Shown: in pieces, positions 8,674 to 18,148 of the stretch
Numbering within the stretch: position 1 is the stretch's first letter
Layout of the letters: every line of letters begins with the position of its first letter
DNA from: Caballeronia sp. SBC1
Lineage (GTDB): Bacteria > Pseudomonadota > Gammaproteobacteria > Burkholderiales > Burkholderiaceae
Assembly (NCBI RefSeq): GCF_011493005.1
Contig: NZ_CP049160.1
Coordinates: 186,001-250,000 of the forward strand
Length of the DNA stretch: 64,000 bases
Reading direction: 5' to 3'
Position numbers and translations under genes: made by a program
Notes under the pieces: generated by a model
Databases searched by the model: none
What the model saw: the letters and a program-made list of their open reading frames with translations, nothing else
Told to the model about the DNA's origin: nothing

Positions 8674-11531
8674 CCGTCTCACTCCAACCTGGAAAGCTGG
8701 TGTCGTTGCGCGGACGCGACTGGGTAGTGCTACCTTCCGACGAGGAAGACCTACTCATCCTGAGACCCTTAGGTGGCTCGGATGACGAGATCACCGGCCT
8801 CTACCTTCCGCTAGGCGGTGACCAGCCATCTGACGCCCGCTTCGCCCCGCCAACCTCCGAAGATCTGGGTGACTTCTCCACCGCCCGGGTCCTCTATGAC
8901 GCCGCGCGCCTGGCGTTTCGAAATGGCGCCGGCCCGTTCAGGTGCCTAGCGAAATTGTCGTTTCGGCCGCGGTCGTACCAGATGGTTCCGCTCGTCATGG
9001 CCTTGCGGGAGGAGCCTACTCGCTTATTGATTGCGGATGATGTGGGCGTCGGCAAGACGATTGAATCACTTCTAATCGTCCGCGAACTGATCGAACGGCG
9101 CAAAATCAGGCGCTTTGCTGTGATCTGTCTGCCTCACCTGTGCGAGCAGTGGCAGGCTGAAATCCGCGCCAAGCTAGACATCGAGGCAGTGATTATCCGC
9201 TCCAACACCCAGGCCCGACTCGATCGGCAGATCCATGGCGACACCAGTGTCTACGACTATTACCCCTACCAGGTCATCAGTATTGACTTCATCAAGTCCG
9301 ATACGCGGCGCGATGTCTTCATCGAGCAATGTCCGGAGCTGGTCATCGTCGATGAGGCGCACACTTGCGCTCGCCCGGCCGGCGCCTCGGCTAGCCAGCA
9401 GCAGCGCTATCACCTCGTCAGCCGAATTGCGCGCAAGCCGAATCAGCAGCTTATCCTTCTCACCGCAACCCCGCACAGCGGCAAGGCCGAGGAATTCCAG
9501 TCATTACTGGGTCTCATCCGGCCCGAATTTGAAACCATGGACCTCCCGTCCGCCAGCCAGGTGCAGCGGCGAGAGCTGGCCAAGCACTTTGTTCAGCGCA
9601 AGCGCGGCGACGTTGAAAAGTGGCTGGGCGAGGACACGCCATTCCCGCAGCGTGACGCGTTCGAACTGAACTATCCGCTGGCGCCTGGATACGCGGCGCT
9701 GTTCAATGAACTCATTGAGTTCTCGCGTAAGCTCATCGCCCCTGCCGAGGGCAAGCGCGAGCAACGGGTGCAGTACTGGACCGCACTCGCACTGCTTCGC
9801 GGCGTGATGTCCAGCCCTGCTGCGGGCGTGGAGATGCTCAACACGCGCATGTCGGGTCTCGCCAAGGCCGCGATAGCCGATGACGCCAAGGCTGAACAGG
9901 AAGACATCCTGAATCCTGTCGGTGACACCGAGTTTGGCCACGAGGGGGATAACGCGCCGACGCAGGTCATCGAGCGCGTGGACTGGTCGGAGCACCAGCG
10001 CCGGCAGCTGCGCGACTTTGCCCAGCGCCTTGGCGAGTTGGCAGGAAGTACGCATGATCAAAAGCTTGCCACCACTGAGCGTCAAATCAGCGAGTGGCTT
10101 GCAGAATCACCGGCGCTGTGCCCGGTCATCTTCTGTCGCTACATAGCCACCGCGCAGTACGTTGGTGAGTGGCTAGCCCCCGCGCTGCGCAAGAAGTACC
10201 CCAGACTCGATATCCAAGTCATCACCAGCGAACTCCCCGACGACCTGCGCAGGCAGCGCATTGAAGAAATGGGGCGCTCAAAGCTGCGGGTCCTGATCGC
10301 CACAGACTGTCTCAGCGAAGGCATCAATCTGCAGGAGCAGTTCACAGCCGTCCTGCACTACGACTTGCCGTGGAATCCGAACCGGCTCGAACAGCGAGAG
10401 GGGCGTGTTGATCGTTTTGGCCAACAGGCACCTATCGTCAAGGCGTGCATGCTCTACGGCGCCGACAACCCGATCGATGGCGTCGTGCTAGATGTCTTGT
10501 TACGCAAAGTGAAGGAAATCAAGCGTGCCACCGGTATCAACGTGCCGTTTCCGGAGGACTCGCAAAGCATCATCGACACCATTACGCAGGCGCTGCTGCT
10601 CAACCCCAGGCGGACGATCAGCACCCAGCGAAACGCGCAGGGCGTTCTGTTTGACTTCAGCGACTTCGAGGAGGCCGCCACGGCCAAGGCCGCCGTCACC
10701 CACAAGCTGGACCAAGCCGCCGCCCGTGAGAAGGCGTCGCGTAGCATCTTCGCTCAGCACGCGATCAAAGCGCACGAGATCGAGGCCGATCTTCGCGAGG
10801 TTGACGAAGCGATCGGCGACCCTAAGGCCGTGGAGTCGTTCGTGACCAGCGTACTCAACAACCTGCTGGGCGTGCAAATGGTGCCGCAGGGCAAAGGCTA
10901 CCGGGTCGTTACAGCGAACATGCCGGCGCAACTGCGCGAGCTGCTCCCTGCCGGCGAAACCCTGTTGGCCAGCTTCCAATCGCCCACGCCCGAGGGCTTC
11001 CACTACATCGGTCGCAATCACCGCTTCGTGGAGCAGCTTTGCCAGGCAGTGATGGCTAACACGGTTAACCGTCAAGACAAGCGAGCGGCACGAGCTGCTG
11101 TAATCCGCACTCGCACTGTACAAACCAAGACTACCTTGCTGCTGTTCCGCTGTCGCAATGTCATCGAGCAGACGAAGAGCCACCAACAGATTGTGGCGGA
11201 AGAGATGCTGCTATGGGGCTGGCGTGGCACGCCGCAGGAGCAGCGCGAATACTTGGATCACGCGGCCGCCAAGACGTTGATCACCGAAGCTGCCGCATCG
11301 TCCGACCTGTCGCCTCAAGCCCGTGCCAGCTTTCTGGACAACGAGCTCATGCTGCTTGCTCAACTGGGCGACGCGTTCGAGCAAGTCGCCGAGCAACAAT
11401 CGAAGCGCCTCGTAGACGCGCACGAGCGCTTTAGCTCTCTCATGGAAAAGCAGCGCTTTCAGGTCGTGTACCCTGTGCTTCCGATGGATTTACTGGGTGT
11501 ATATGTGTTGCTGCCGGAGGGACCACAATGA
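8670..11531 (+). CDS. SNF2-type superfamily 2 helicase (DrmD-like)
   Basis: This 953-residue protein has an ATP-binding core with ADDVGVGKTIE (about 122-132), DEAH (about 228-231) and LTATPH (near 267). Its second helicase domain ends in the SNF2-like ATDCLSEGINLQ and NRLEQREGRVDRFGQ (about 545-590). The C-terminal 350 residues are helical and of unknown fold. DrmD, the class 1 DISARM helicase, has this size and architecture and sits beside an adenine methylase, as here. It shares ATGA overlaps with both neighbours, so the three proteins are probably made in coordinated amounts. A role in translocating on or remodelling unmodified incoming DNA is inferred from the family. Confidence 0.82.
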   Translation: MTVSLQPGKLVSLRGRDWVVLPSDEEDLLILRPLGGSDDEITGLYLPLGGDQPSDARFAPPTSEDLGDFSTARVLYDAARLAFRNGAGPFRCLAKLSFRPRSYQMVPLVMALREEPTRLLIADDVGVGKTIESLLIVRELIERRKIRRFAVICLPHLCEQWQAEIRAKLDIEAVIIRSNTQARLDRQIHGDTSVYDYYPYQVISIDFIKSDTRRDVFIEQCPELVIVDEAHTCARPAGASASQQQRYHLVSRIARKPNQQLILLTATPHSGKAEEFQSLLGLIRPEFETMDLPSASQVQRRELAKHFVQRKRGDVEKWLGEDTPFPQRDAFELNYPLAPGYAALFNELIEFSRKLIAPAEGKREQRVQYWTALALLRGVMSSPAAGVEMLNTRMSGLAKAAIADDAKAEQEDILNPVGDTEFGHEGDNAPTQVIERVDWSEHQRRQLRDFAQRLGELAGSTHDQKLATTERQISEWLAESPALCPVIFCRYIATAQYVGEWLAPALRKKYPRLDIQVITSELPDDLRRQRIEEMGRSKLRVLIATDCLSEGINLQEQFTAVLHYDLPWNPNRLEQREGRVDRFGQQAPIVKACMLYGADNPIDGVVLDVLLRKVKEIKRATGINVPFPEDSQSIIDTITQALLLNPRRTISTQRNAQGVLFDFSDFEEAATAKAAVTHKLDQAAAREKASRSIFAQHAIKAHEIEADLREVDEAIGDPKAVESFVTSVLNNLLGVQMVPQGKGYRVVTANMPAQLRELLPAGETLLASFQSPTPEGFHYIGRNHRFVEQLCQAVMANTVNRQDKRAARAAVIRTRTVQTKTTLLLFRCRNVIEQTKSHQQIVAEEMLLWGWRGTPQEQREYLDHAAAKTLITEAAASSDLSPQARASFLDNELMLLAQLGDAFEQVAEQQSKRLVDAHERFSSLMEKQRFQVVYPVLPMDLLGVYVLLPEGPQ

Positions 11532-14500
11532 TCTACCCCAGCATCCGCATCGAAGGTGCAATCCTCTCGCCCGACATCCTCGACCGCCTCGACGATTTGG
11601 CGGGTCAACGTCCTGCCGATTTCGGCCTCGATGGCACCAACAAGGTCAAAGACGAGATCGCCCGAGCCTGGGCCGATGCTCAAGACTACTGGCGCATATT
11701 TCAACGCAAGCTGGAGTCTCTGCGTGAAGGCAGCCTTGCCACCACAGAGACTCGCCAGCAATGGGTGCTGCCCTTGCTCGGCCTCCTGGGCTATCAGCTC
11801 GACTACCAAGCCAAGAGCAGTGAGGTCAACGGAAAGAGTTATCCGCTGTCGCACCGTGTGGCCAATCGCGGCCAGACGGTGGTGCACATCAGCGGCTACC
11901 GCGACCTCGCGGGCTTGGACCGTAAGGCCGAGCAGCGCAGCGGTGCTTTGCGTATGTCGGCACATGCGATGGTGCAGGAGTACCTGAATCTATCCGACGA
12001 GCTTTACGGCCTGGTCACCAATGGCCGGATATTGCGCTTGCTTCGCGATAGCTCACGTCTGATCAAGCTCACCTACCTTGAGTTCGACCTTGACCGCATC
12101 TTCACGGACGGGCTGTTTGCCGACTTCGCCTTGCTGTACCGGCTGCTGCACGCTTCGCGACTGCCCGCTAGCCGCGACGACGCGGCGCAGAGCTGGATCG
12201 AGCGCTATCATCAGGACTCACTCGACGCTGGCTCGCGTATTCGCGAGGGGCTGAGCAAGGCGGTGGAACAGGCTATCACGGGGTTGGCAAACGGCTTCTT
12301 GCAGCACCGCGACAACGAAGCGCTTCGCCAGGAAATTGCCGGTAGCCGGCTGAGCGCGGAGGATTTCTACAAGCATCTGCTGCGCCTAATCTACCGACTG
12401 CTGTTCCTGATGGTGATCGAGGAGCGGGGGCTCGTTTTTCCCTCCAACGCGAACCCTAGGCACCGCAATCTGTATGAGCAGTTTTACAGTCTCATGCGCC
12501 TCCGCCGAATGAGCGAGAAGCGTCACCTTGCCGACCGCCGCCATGCTGACCTCTGGCCCGCACTGTTCGGCACGTTTCGTCTATTCGAAGCTGGTGGCCC
12601 CGGCTCGAAAATTGGCCTGGCCCCTCTGGCCGGTGACCTTTTCAGTCCGCAAGCCATCGGGCCGTTGGCGAGCTGTACGCTGGGCAACGACGTGCTGCTC
12701 ACCGCGCTGCGCGCGCTCAATCTTTATACCCATCCCGACAATGGCCAGCTTATCCGTGTCAACTATGGCGCTCTCAATGTCGAGGAATTTGGTTCCGTTT
12801 ACGAGGGGCTGCTCGAATACGAACCCACCTTCATGTACGATGGTCCGCGCACCGAGTTTCATTTCCGCAAAGGAGACGAGCGTGCCAATACCGGGTCGCA
12901 CTACACACCCGACGAGCTGGTTCAGCCACTCATCAAGCACTCCCTTGACTACCTGATCGCGCAAAAGTTGAAGGAGAGGAACCCCGCCGAGGCGCTGCTC
13001 GATCTGCGCGTGGTCGACGTGGCCTGCGGCTCTGGGCACATCCTGCTGGCTTCTGCGCGGCGCATCGCTATTGAGCTGGCGATTGTCCGCACCGGTGAAG
13101 ACCAGCCATCGCCCAGCGCCTTCCGCACAGCCATCCGCGACGTAATCCGCCATTGCATCTATGGGGTGGATTTGAACCCTCTAGCGGTGGAGCTGTGCAA
13201 GGTGGCGCTGTGGCTGGAGGCGCATAACCCCGGCGAGCCGCTGAACTTTCTGGACCATCGCATCAAGTGCGGCAATGCTATCGTGGGTTACGCACGTCGT
13301 GAGGACATCGAACGCGGCGTACCTGACGAGGCTTTCGTTACGATGCCAGGCGATGATAAAAACCTTGCGGCCGCACTGCGCAAGCGAAACAAGGCCGAGC
13401 GCACAGGCCAGACGACGCTGAAGTTTTCGCCAGAGATCGAGCGTCAGCTTGGCGAAGCGCTGGAGGCTTGGCATGCGCTAGACGCACTGCCTGAGCAAAC
13501 GCCTGAGCAGATCGAGGACAAGAAGCAGCGCTTTGTGGACCTTACGCAGTCCGCTGACGCGATGCTGATGGAGCAATTGGCGGCGATTCCGATTGCACAG
13601 TTCTATATGCCCAAGGAGGTCGATCGGCCGGGACAGCATGTCACCGAGGCCGAGTTTCGTCGGTACTGGCGAGGCGAGCGAAAGCCGTTGGATCACCCCG
13701 CGGCGCTTGCTTGGGCGATGGCGGAGCGAAAGCGGTTCTTTCATTGGTTTCTGGAATTTCCCGAGGTGATTTCTCGGGGGGGATTTGACTGCATCCTTGG
13801 CAACCCGCCGTATCTTGGCGGCCAGGACCTGAGCGGGAGTTATGGGCACCCGTTCTGCGAATATGTGAAATGGCAGTTTGACCCGGCCGGACTGAGCGAC
13901 TTGGTCGTCTATTTCGTTCGACGGATCTTCAATCTTTTGCGCCCGGGTGGATTCATGGCGTTCTTGACAACCAACTCGATCAAGGATGGCGACGTTCGAA
14001 AGGATGGCCTGGAGCAAGTCGTCGCAGGAGGCGGCGTGATTAACTTCGCTGTGCGCGGTATTAAATGGCCAGGGCGAGCGAAATTGGTCGTGTCTCTACT
14101 ATCGATCAACAAGGGAAACTGGCAGGCGCAGCGATTCCTGGACGGCAAGCCCGTCTCCCACATAAACGCATTTCTGGAGGACGCGCAGGACGCCGGCGAT
14201 CCAGTCGGTCTTGCCCAAAACGAACAGACGATGTTCCAAGGAACCATCTTCCTTGGGGACGGCTTTCTTCTGACTCCAACCGAAGCTGCTTCGTTGATCA
14301 AATCGAACGGCCGTACGGCCGAGGTCATCAGGCCGATAATCAATGGGCAAGAGATTAACAATAGCCCCGACCAGTCACCCGGTAGACAAATCATTAATTT
14401 CTTCGACTGGTCCGAGGACAAGGCGAGGACTTTTGGTGCGGCCTTCGAGCGCGTCGAGCAGTTAGTTAAGCCCGTCAGGGCCAGCGACAAGCGCGCGTCG

Positions 14501-15844
14501 CGTCGCGAGCGTTGGTGGCAGTACGCTGAGCGGGCTACCGGTCTATATAGCCGACTGAATGGCCTTGAGCGGTGCTTTGTAGCAGCGCGCACAACGAAGC
14601 ATCTCAACTTCTCCGCGTCACCGTCGGACCGCGTTTTCTCGGACGCGCTATACGCCTTCACTACGGATCGGTGGGACCTCTACGCGGTCGTGCAATCCAC
14701 CCTGCACGACGTCTGGGCTCGCAAGTACAGCGGGGCGTTGGAAACACGGCTGCGCTACTCGCCGTCGGACTGTTTCGAAACTTTCGCCGTCCCCGGCGAC
14801 CTTTGGCAGGTCGCTCAGCCCGAGCTGGCCGTGATCGGCGAGCATTATCACGAACACCGCCGTGCGTTGATGCAGGAGTTGTGGTTAGGACTTACCGACA
14901 TCTACAACCTCTTCCACGCTCGTGACCTGAATCTAGCGATGGTGGTCAAGGTCAGCAAGAAGCCCGAGTCCGTTGCCCAGGCCGGCTATGAAGGCCTGCT
15001 TGAACTGCGTCGGCTGCATGTGCAGCTTGACACCGCCGTGCGCGACGCCTACGGCTGGACGGACATTGTTCTCAGTCACGACTTCGTCGAAGTAGAAACT
15101 CTCCCTGAAAACGACCGCGTCCGTTACACCATCACCCCATCCGCGCGCAAGGACGTGCTCAAGCGACTACTCGCACTGAACCACGACCGAGCGAAGCTAG
15201 AGGCCGAGCGGCGCATAGTGTCCGCAGCTGTTGAGCGGAAGCCGCGCGTCGGCAAGCAGCCAGCGGATTCGAGTTTGCCACTGTTCGACACTGATTTCGT
15301 GGTGCACGCGCCGATCGAAGCTGCGCCATTTACGACTTCCAGCGTCGAGATGGCGGCGCTTCCGGACAGCGCCTGGGCTCGATACGGCACCGATCGATCA
15401 AATGACGAACTGGCCAGCTTGGTTGCCGTGCTCAAGACATTGGGGAAGCCGATCCCCGCGCGGGAAGTGCGCCTGATCGCGTTCATGTGCATGGAGCCTC
15501 GTCTGATGATGCCATTGCTCGCTGCCGATGAAGGGCGACAATGGTTGCGCCTCGTGGGAGCTGAAGCCCAAGCGTTGCCGGCAGGTGTAGCGCAGCTCGG
15601 GCCGCAAACCGATGGGGCTTGGGGCCGCGCCGTTACCCAGCTGCGGGGAAGCGGTGGACTGATCGAGGACGCTGTCGCCAGAACTTGGGGGCCTGGGGTG
15701 ACGTTGGGCGAGTTCGAGACGGCTGGGTGGCCCGACGGTCGTGCAGCGATGGCTGTCCGCATGCTCCGCGCGCGCGGTGCCGACTCCATGCTTCTGTCAC
15801 TGCCATCTGATCTTCGGGAGTTTGTTGATGCCAAGGCAGCCTGA
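11528..15844 (+). CDS. Large N6-adenine DNA methyltransferase (Eco57I/DrmMI-like)
   Basis: This 1438-residue protein has a SAM-binding motif I DVACGSGHILLAS near residues 496-508, a motif X-like GSHYTPDELVQP near 456-467, and the catalytic NPPY at about 759-762, the signature of N6-adenine (gamma-class) methylases. A long C-terminal part (about 850-1438) probably holds target recognition and a helical tail. The N-terminal 400 residues resemble those of type IIG/PglX-like enzymes, but no clear nuclease motif was found. It most resembles DrmMI of class 1 DISARM, which marks host DNA as self. BREX PglX is similar, but no PglZ, BrxC or other BREX gene is present. The next gene starts 17 bp before its stop. 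Confidence 0.83.
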   Translation: MIYPSIRIEGAILSPDILDRLDDLAGQRPADFGLDGTNKVKDEIARAWADAQDYWRIFQRKLESLREGSLATTETRQQWVLPLLGLLGYQLDYQAKSSEVNGKSYPLSHRVANRGQTVVHISGYRDLAGLDRKAEQRSGALRMSAHAMVQEYLNLSDELYGLVTNGRILRLLRDSSRLIKLTYLEFDLDRIFTDGLFADFALLYRLLHASRLPASRDDAAQSWIERYHQDSLDAGSRIREGLSKAVEQAITGLANGFLQHRDNEALRQEIAGSRLSAEDFYKHLLRLIYRLLFLMVIEERGLVFPSNANPRHRNLYEQFYSLMRLRRMSEKRHLADRRHADLWPALFGTFRLFEAGGPGSKIGLAPLAGDLFSPQAIGPLASCTLGNDVLLTALRALNLYTHPDNGQLIRVNYGALNVEEFGSVYEGLLEYEPTFMYDGPRTEFHFRKGDERANTGSHYTPDELVQPLIKHSLDYLIAQKLKERNPAEALLDLRVVDVACGSGHILLASARRIAIELAIVRTGEDQPSPSAFRTAIRDVIRHCIYGVDLNPLAVELCKVALWLEAHNPGEPLNFLDHRIKCGNAIVGYARREDIERGVPDEAFVTMPGDDKNLAAALRKRNKAERTGQTTLKFSPEIERQLGEALEAWHALDALPEQTPEQIEDKKQRFVDLTQSADAMLMEQLAAIPIAQFYMPKEVDRPGQHVTEAEFRRYWRGERKPLDHPAALAWAMAERKRFFHWFLEFPEVISRGGFDCILGNPPYLGGQDLSGSYGHPFCEYVKWQFDPAGLSDLVVYFVRRIFNLLRPGGFMAFLTTNSIKDGDVRKDGLEQVVAGGGVINFAVRGIKWPGRAKLVVSLLSINKGNWQAQRFLDGKPVSHINAFLEDAQDAGDPVGLAQNEQTMFQGTIFLGDGFLLTPTEAASLIKSNGRTAEVIRPIINGQEINNSPDQSPGRQIINFFDWSEDKARTFGAAFERVEQLVKPVRASDKRASRRERWWQYAERATGLYSRLNGLERCFVAARTTKHLNFSASPSDRVFSDALYAFTTDRWDLYAVVQSTLHDVWARKYSGALETRLRYSPSDCFETFAVPGDLWQVAQPELAVIGEHYHEHRRALMQELWLGLTDIYNLFHARDLNLAMVVKVSKKPESVAQAGYEGLLELRRLHVQLDTAVRDAYGWTDIVLSHDFVEVETLPENDRVRYTITPSARKDVLKRLLALNHDRAKLEAERRIVSAAVERKPRVGKQPADSSLPLFDTDFVVHAPIEAAPFTTSSVEMAALPDSAWARYGTDRSNDELASLVAVLKTLGKPIPAREVRLIAFMCMEPRLMMPLLAADEGRQWLRLVGAEAQALPAGVAQLGPQTDGAWGRAVTQLRGSGGLIEDAVARTWGPGVTLGEFETAGWPDGRAAMAVRMLRARGADSMLLSLPSDLREFVDAKAA

Positions 15845-17798
15845 CCTGTTCGGCCATGCTGCGCTGACGGTTCAGCCGGAGTCCGGCCGTACCCAGCCTC
15901 GGCTATGGGTACGCCGGCTCACAATCTGGAGTGATTCGGACACGCGCCTCCGGGATATCGAGCTGCGGCCGGGTCTCAACATCATCTGGTCCCCGGATCC
16001 CAGTGACCAATCAAATAGCGGCGACACGGACTACCTGGGGCATGGCAGTGGCAAGACGCTGTTCTGCCGCCTACTACGGTTCTGTCTGGGCGAGGACCGC
16101 TACGTTCCGGACGAGCAGCGATTGCGGATCGCCACAGCCCTTCCTGAAGGGTGGGTGTCTGCCGAAGTGCTGGTAGATGGTGCACTTTGGGGAATACTGA
16201 GGCCGCTCGGTGCAGGCCGGCCTCACTACGCTGTTCCCGACGCGTCGCCAGAGGAGCTATTGGCGGGGAACATACCTGCAACCGGGATCGAGCCATTGCT
16301 CGAAGTCGTCGAGCGGCAGATCGTGACCCCAGGCGTCGCCGCGCTGATTCCAGGCGAGCATCGGCTCGACGCCTGGCGCGTTGCATTGGCATTGCTCACG
16401 CGCGACCAGGAGTGCCGTTTCGACCGTGTGTTGGAGTGGCGATCCGCGGATTCCGATTCGGGATCGCCGACACGCTCGATGTCGGCCGCAAAGCACCTAG
16501 ACGCGTTGCGGGCCTTTGTCGGTGCCATCGTTGCCGAGGAGCTGCAACTGCGGGCCGAGATATCTGCGCTTGATGAGCGTTACAAGGCCTCTAGCCAAGA
16601 TGTTGCCCGCCGAAAATGGGCGAGTGATCGACTCCGCGCTGAGGTCGCGACTGCTGTGGGGCTGAGTCCAGACGATCTTCCGAAGGGACGGCTTTCGATC
16701 GAGGCGTTGCGCAAGGCAGCGACGCAGAACGTGGCGCGGCTGGCAAGAGTGAGCCCGTCCTGGGACGCGGGTGACCTGGAAGCGCTCCGTGCGGAGTACG
16801 ACGAGCAACGCCAACTTGTCTCTGCTCTCGAACAACACCTGGCGGTAGCACAAGCTCAACTTCCAGAGATCGATATGCTGGTGCGGCGGATGAGGGGAGA
16901 AATGCCGGGCATCTCCGCCCAAGTCGCCAAGTCAGCGACGCCCATCTGCCCCGTTTGCGAAGTCCCGATTGACCGTGCGCTCGCCGAGGGCTGTGGGATG
17001 TCTCACAAACTGCCCGACCTCCAGGCAATTCGCGATCGGCGTCAGTGCCATATCGACGAGATCGCCACCGAAGAGCGGCGCCGTAAGGAAATAAACGACA
17101 GTGTCGCATCAACGTTGCAGGCTTTGGTGCCGGCGCGTGTAGCTCGGGACGCACAGCGTGCACGAGTCAGGGCAGCCCAGCGCTTCCACGATGCCCGTTC
17201 CGGTGCTTGGTTCAAGGCGCGTCGAGTTATTGACGATGTGAAGCGTCTCGACGGAATGTTGAGCGAGCTAGACCTCGAAGAGGCGCAAGCCGGTTCCCAT
17301 GCGGCGGAGGTGGAAGAGAAGCGAGAGTTGACGGGCACGTTCCGGGAGGCGCAGCGCGAAGTATTTGACCGACTGTCACGTTTCTTTGATGGGGTGATCC
17401 GTGAAATTGTCGGCCCCATGGCGCACGGCAAGGTCTCTCTCGATGGCAACGGGTTGAAGCTGGTCGTGGAGTTGGGAGGGGAACGCTCGACCGCGGCGAT
17501 TGATTCACTCAAGGTCATCGCATTCGATCTGGCCGTAATGTGCATGAGCATTGAAGGCGGCACTCGACTTCCGGCCTTTTTGCTGCACGATAGCCCACGA
17601 GAAGCCGATCTCGGTTTGAGCGTCTACCACCGATTATTCGCTCTAGCCAAAGGATTGGAGGCCCCAGGGCCGGCTTTGTTTCAGTACATTGTGACTACAA
17701 CTACTCAGCCACCCGATGAAGTTCAAATCAGGCCATGGTTGCGCGAAAGCCTACGTGGCTCGCCGGCGCAGGAGCGACTGCTTAGGTTGGATTTGTAG
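15828..17798 (+). CDS. SMC/RecN-like ABC ATPase of the helicase-methylase cluster
   Basis: This 656-residue protein starts at the ATG at 15828, preceded by GGGAG; longer in-frame versions would reach deep into the methylase gene. Walker A is GHGSGKTLF (about 70-78). A helical, probably coiled-coil middle (about 230-560) contains a CPVC pair plus a third Cys (about 374-389), possibly a zinc hook or zinc site. The C-terminus has an ABC-signature-like DSLKVIAFDLAVM and a Walker B-like FLLHDSPREAD. This organisation resembles ATPases of the ABC three-component and DUF2326-type defence systems. Such a gene is not part of canonical DISARM. Its overlap with the methylase gene ties it to the cluster, and it may sense DNA ends or replication intermediates (inference). 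Confidence 0.78.
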   Translation: MPRQPDLFGHAALTVQPESGRTQPRLWVRRLTIWSDSDTRLRDIELRPGLNIIWSPDPSDQSNSGDTDYLGHGSGKTLFCRLLRFCLGEDRYVPDEQRLRIATALPEGWVSAEVLVDGALWGILRPLGAGRPHYAVPDASPEELLAGNIPATGIEPLLEVVERQIVTPGVAALIPGEHRLDAWRVALALLTRDQECRFDRVLEWRSADSDSGSPTRSMSAAKHLDALRAFVGAIVAEELQLRAEISALDERYKASSQDVARRKWASDRLRAEVATAVGLSPDDLPKGRLSIEALRKAATQNVARLARVSPSWDAGDLEALRAEYDEQRQLVSALEQHLAVAQAQLPEIDMLVRRMRGEMPGISAQVAKSATPICPVCEVPIDRALAEGCGMSHKLPDLQAIRDRRQCHIDEIATEERRRKEINDSVASTLQALVPARVARDAQRARVRAAQRFHDARSGAWFKARRVIDDVKRLDGMLSELDLEEAQAGSHAAEVEEKRELTGTFREAQREVFDRLSRFFDGVIREIVGPMAHGKVSLDGNGLKLVVELGGERSTAAIDSLKVIAFDLAVMCMSIEGGTRLPAFLLHDSPREADLGLSVYHRLFALAKGLEAPGPALFQYIVTTTTQPPDEVQIRPWLRESLRGSPAQERLLRLDL

Positions 17799-18148
17799 CG
17801 GTGCACTTCGGCGCTGATGCGTGAGGAGGGCGTTCGAGTTCGCCTCCCTTTTCACTGACGCTTTTTAGCGGCAGGCATCTCGTCGACGCCGCCCCGCGTG
17901 GCCGAGCGCCTAACGGCATCACGTCTTGACGATTGCGCTCTGGCTGGCTAAATCAGATTGCCTGCGAGCGCGGCGGCCACCTGCTTCATCTGCTCAACCA
18001 AGCTGTGTTACCGTGCTTTAATTTCCGAGTTCTGAAGCTACCCCAAGTGCAGCGGAACAAGCCACGGTATCTGATTGCGGCCAATTTGGAAAATATTGTT
18101 GCTATAGCATCCCGCAAACACACAGACACTTTGACAGAATAAAGAACC
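17799..18148 (+). other. Intergenic gap after ATPase gene with imperfect hairpin
   Basis: This gap holds no convincing gene. An imperfect GC-rich hairpin followed by TTTT (about 17823-17855) lies just behind the ATPase stop and may be a weak terminator, which would make the downstream DUF262 gene a separate unit. The sequence becomes AT-rich from about 18075 to 18140 (for example AATATTGTTGCTATAGC), consistent with a promoter for the next gene. Confidence 0.4.

Noticed and set aside
13909..14661. 250-residue minus-strand open frame
   Set aside because: It lies entirely inside the methyltransferase gene on the other strand and has Arg/Ser-rich composition typical of GC-rich shadow frames.
11528..15844. 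BREX system (PglX) as the identity of the methylase cluster
   Set aside because: No PglZ, BrxC or other BREX gene is present; the neighbours are SF2 helicases and an SMC-like ATPase.
3511..15844. Canonical DISARM
   Set aside because: No separate DrmB and no DrmC (phospholipase D) gene is present, and an extra ATPase is integral to the operon, so only DISARM-like is justified.
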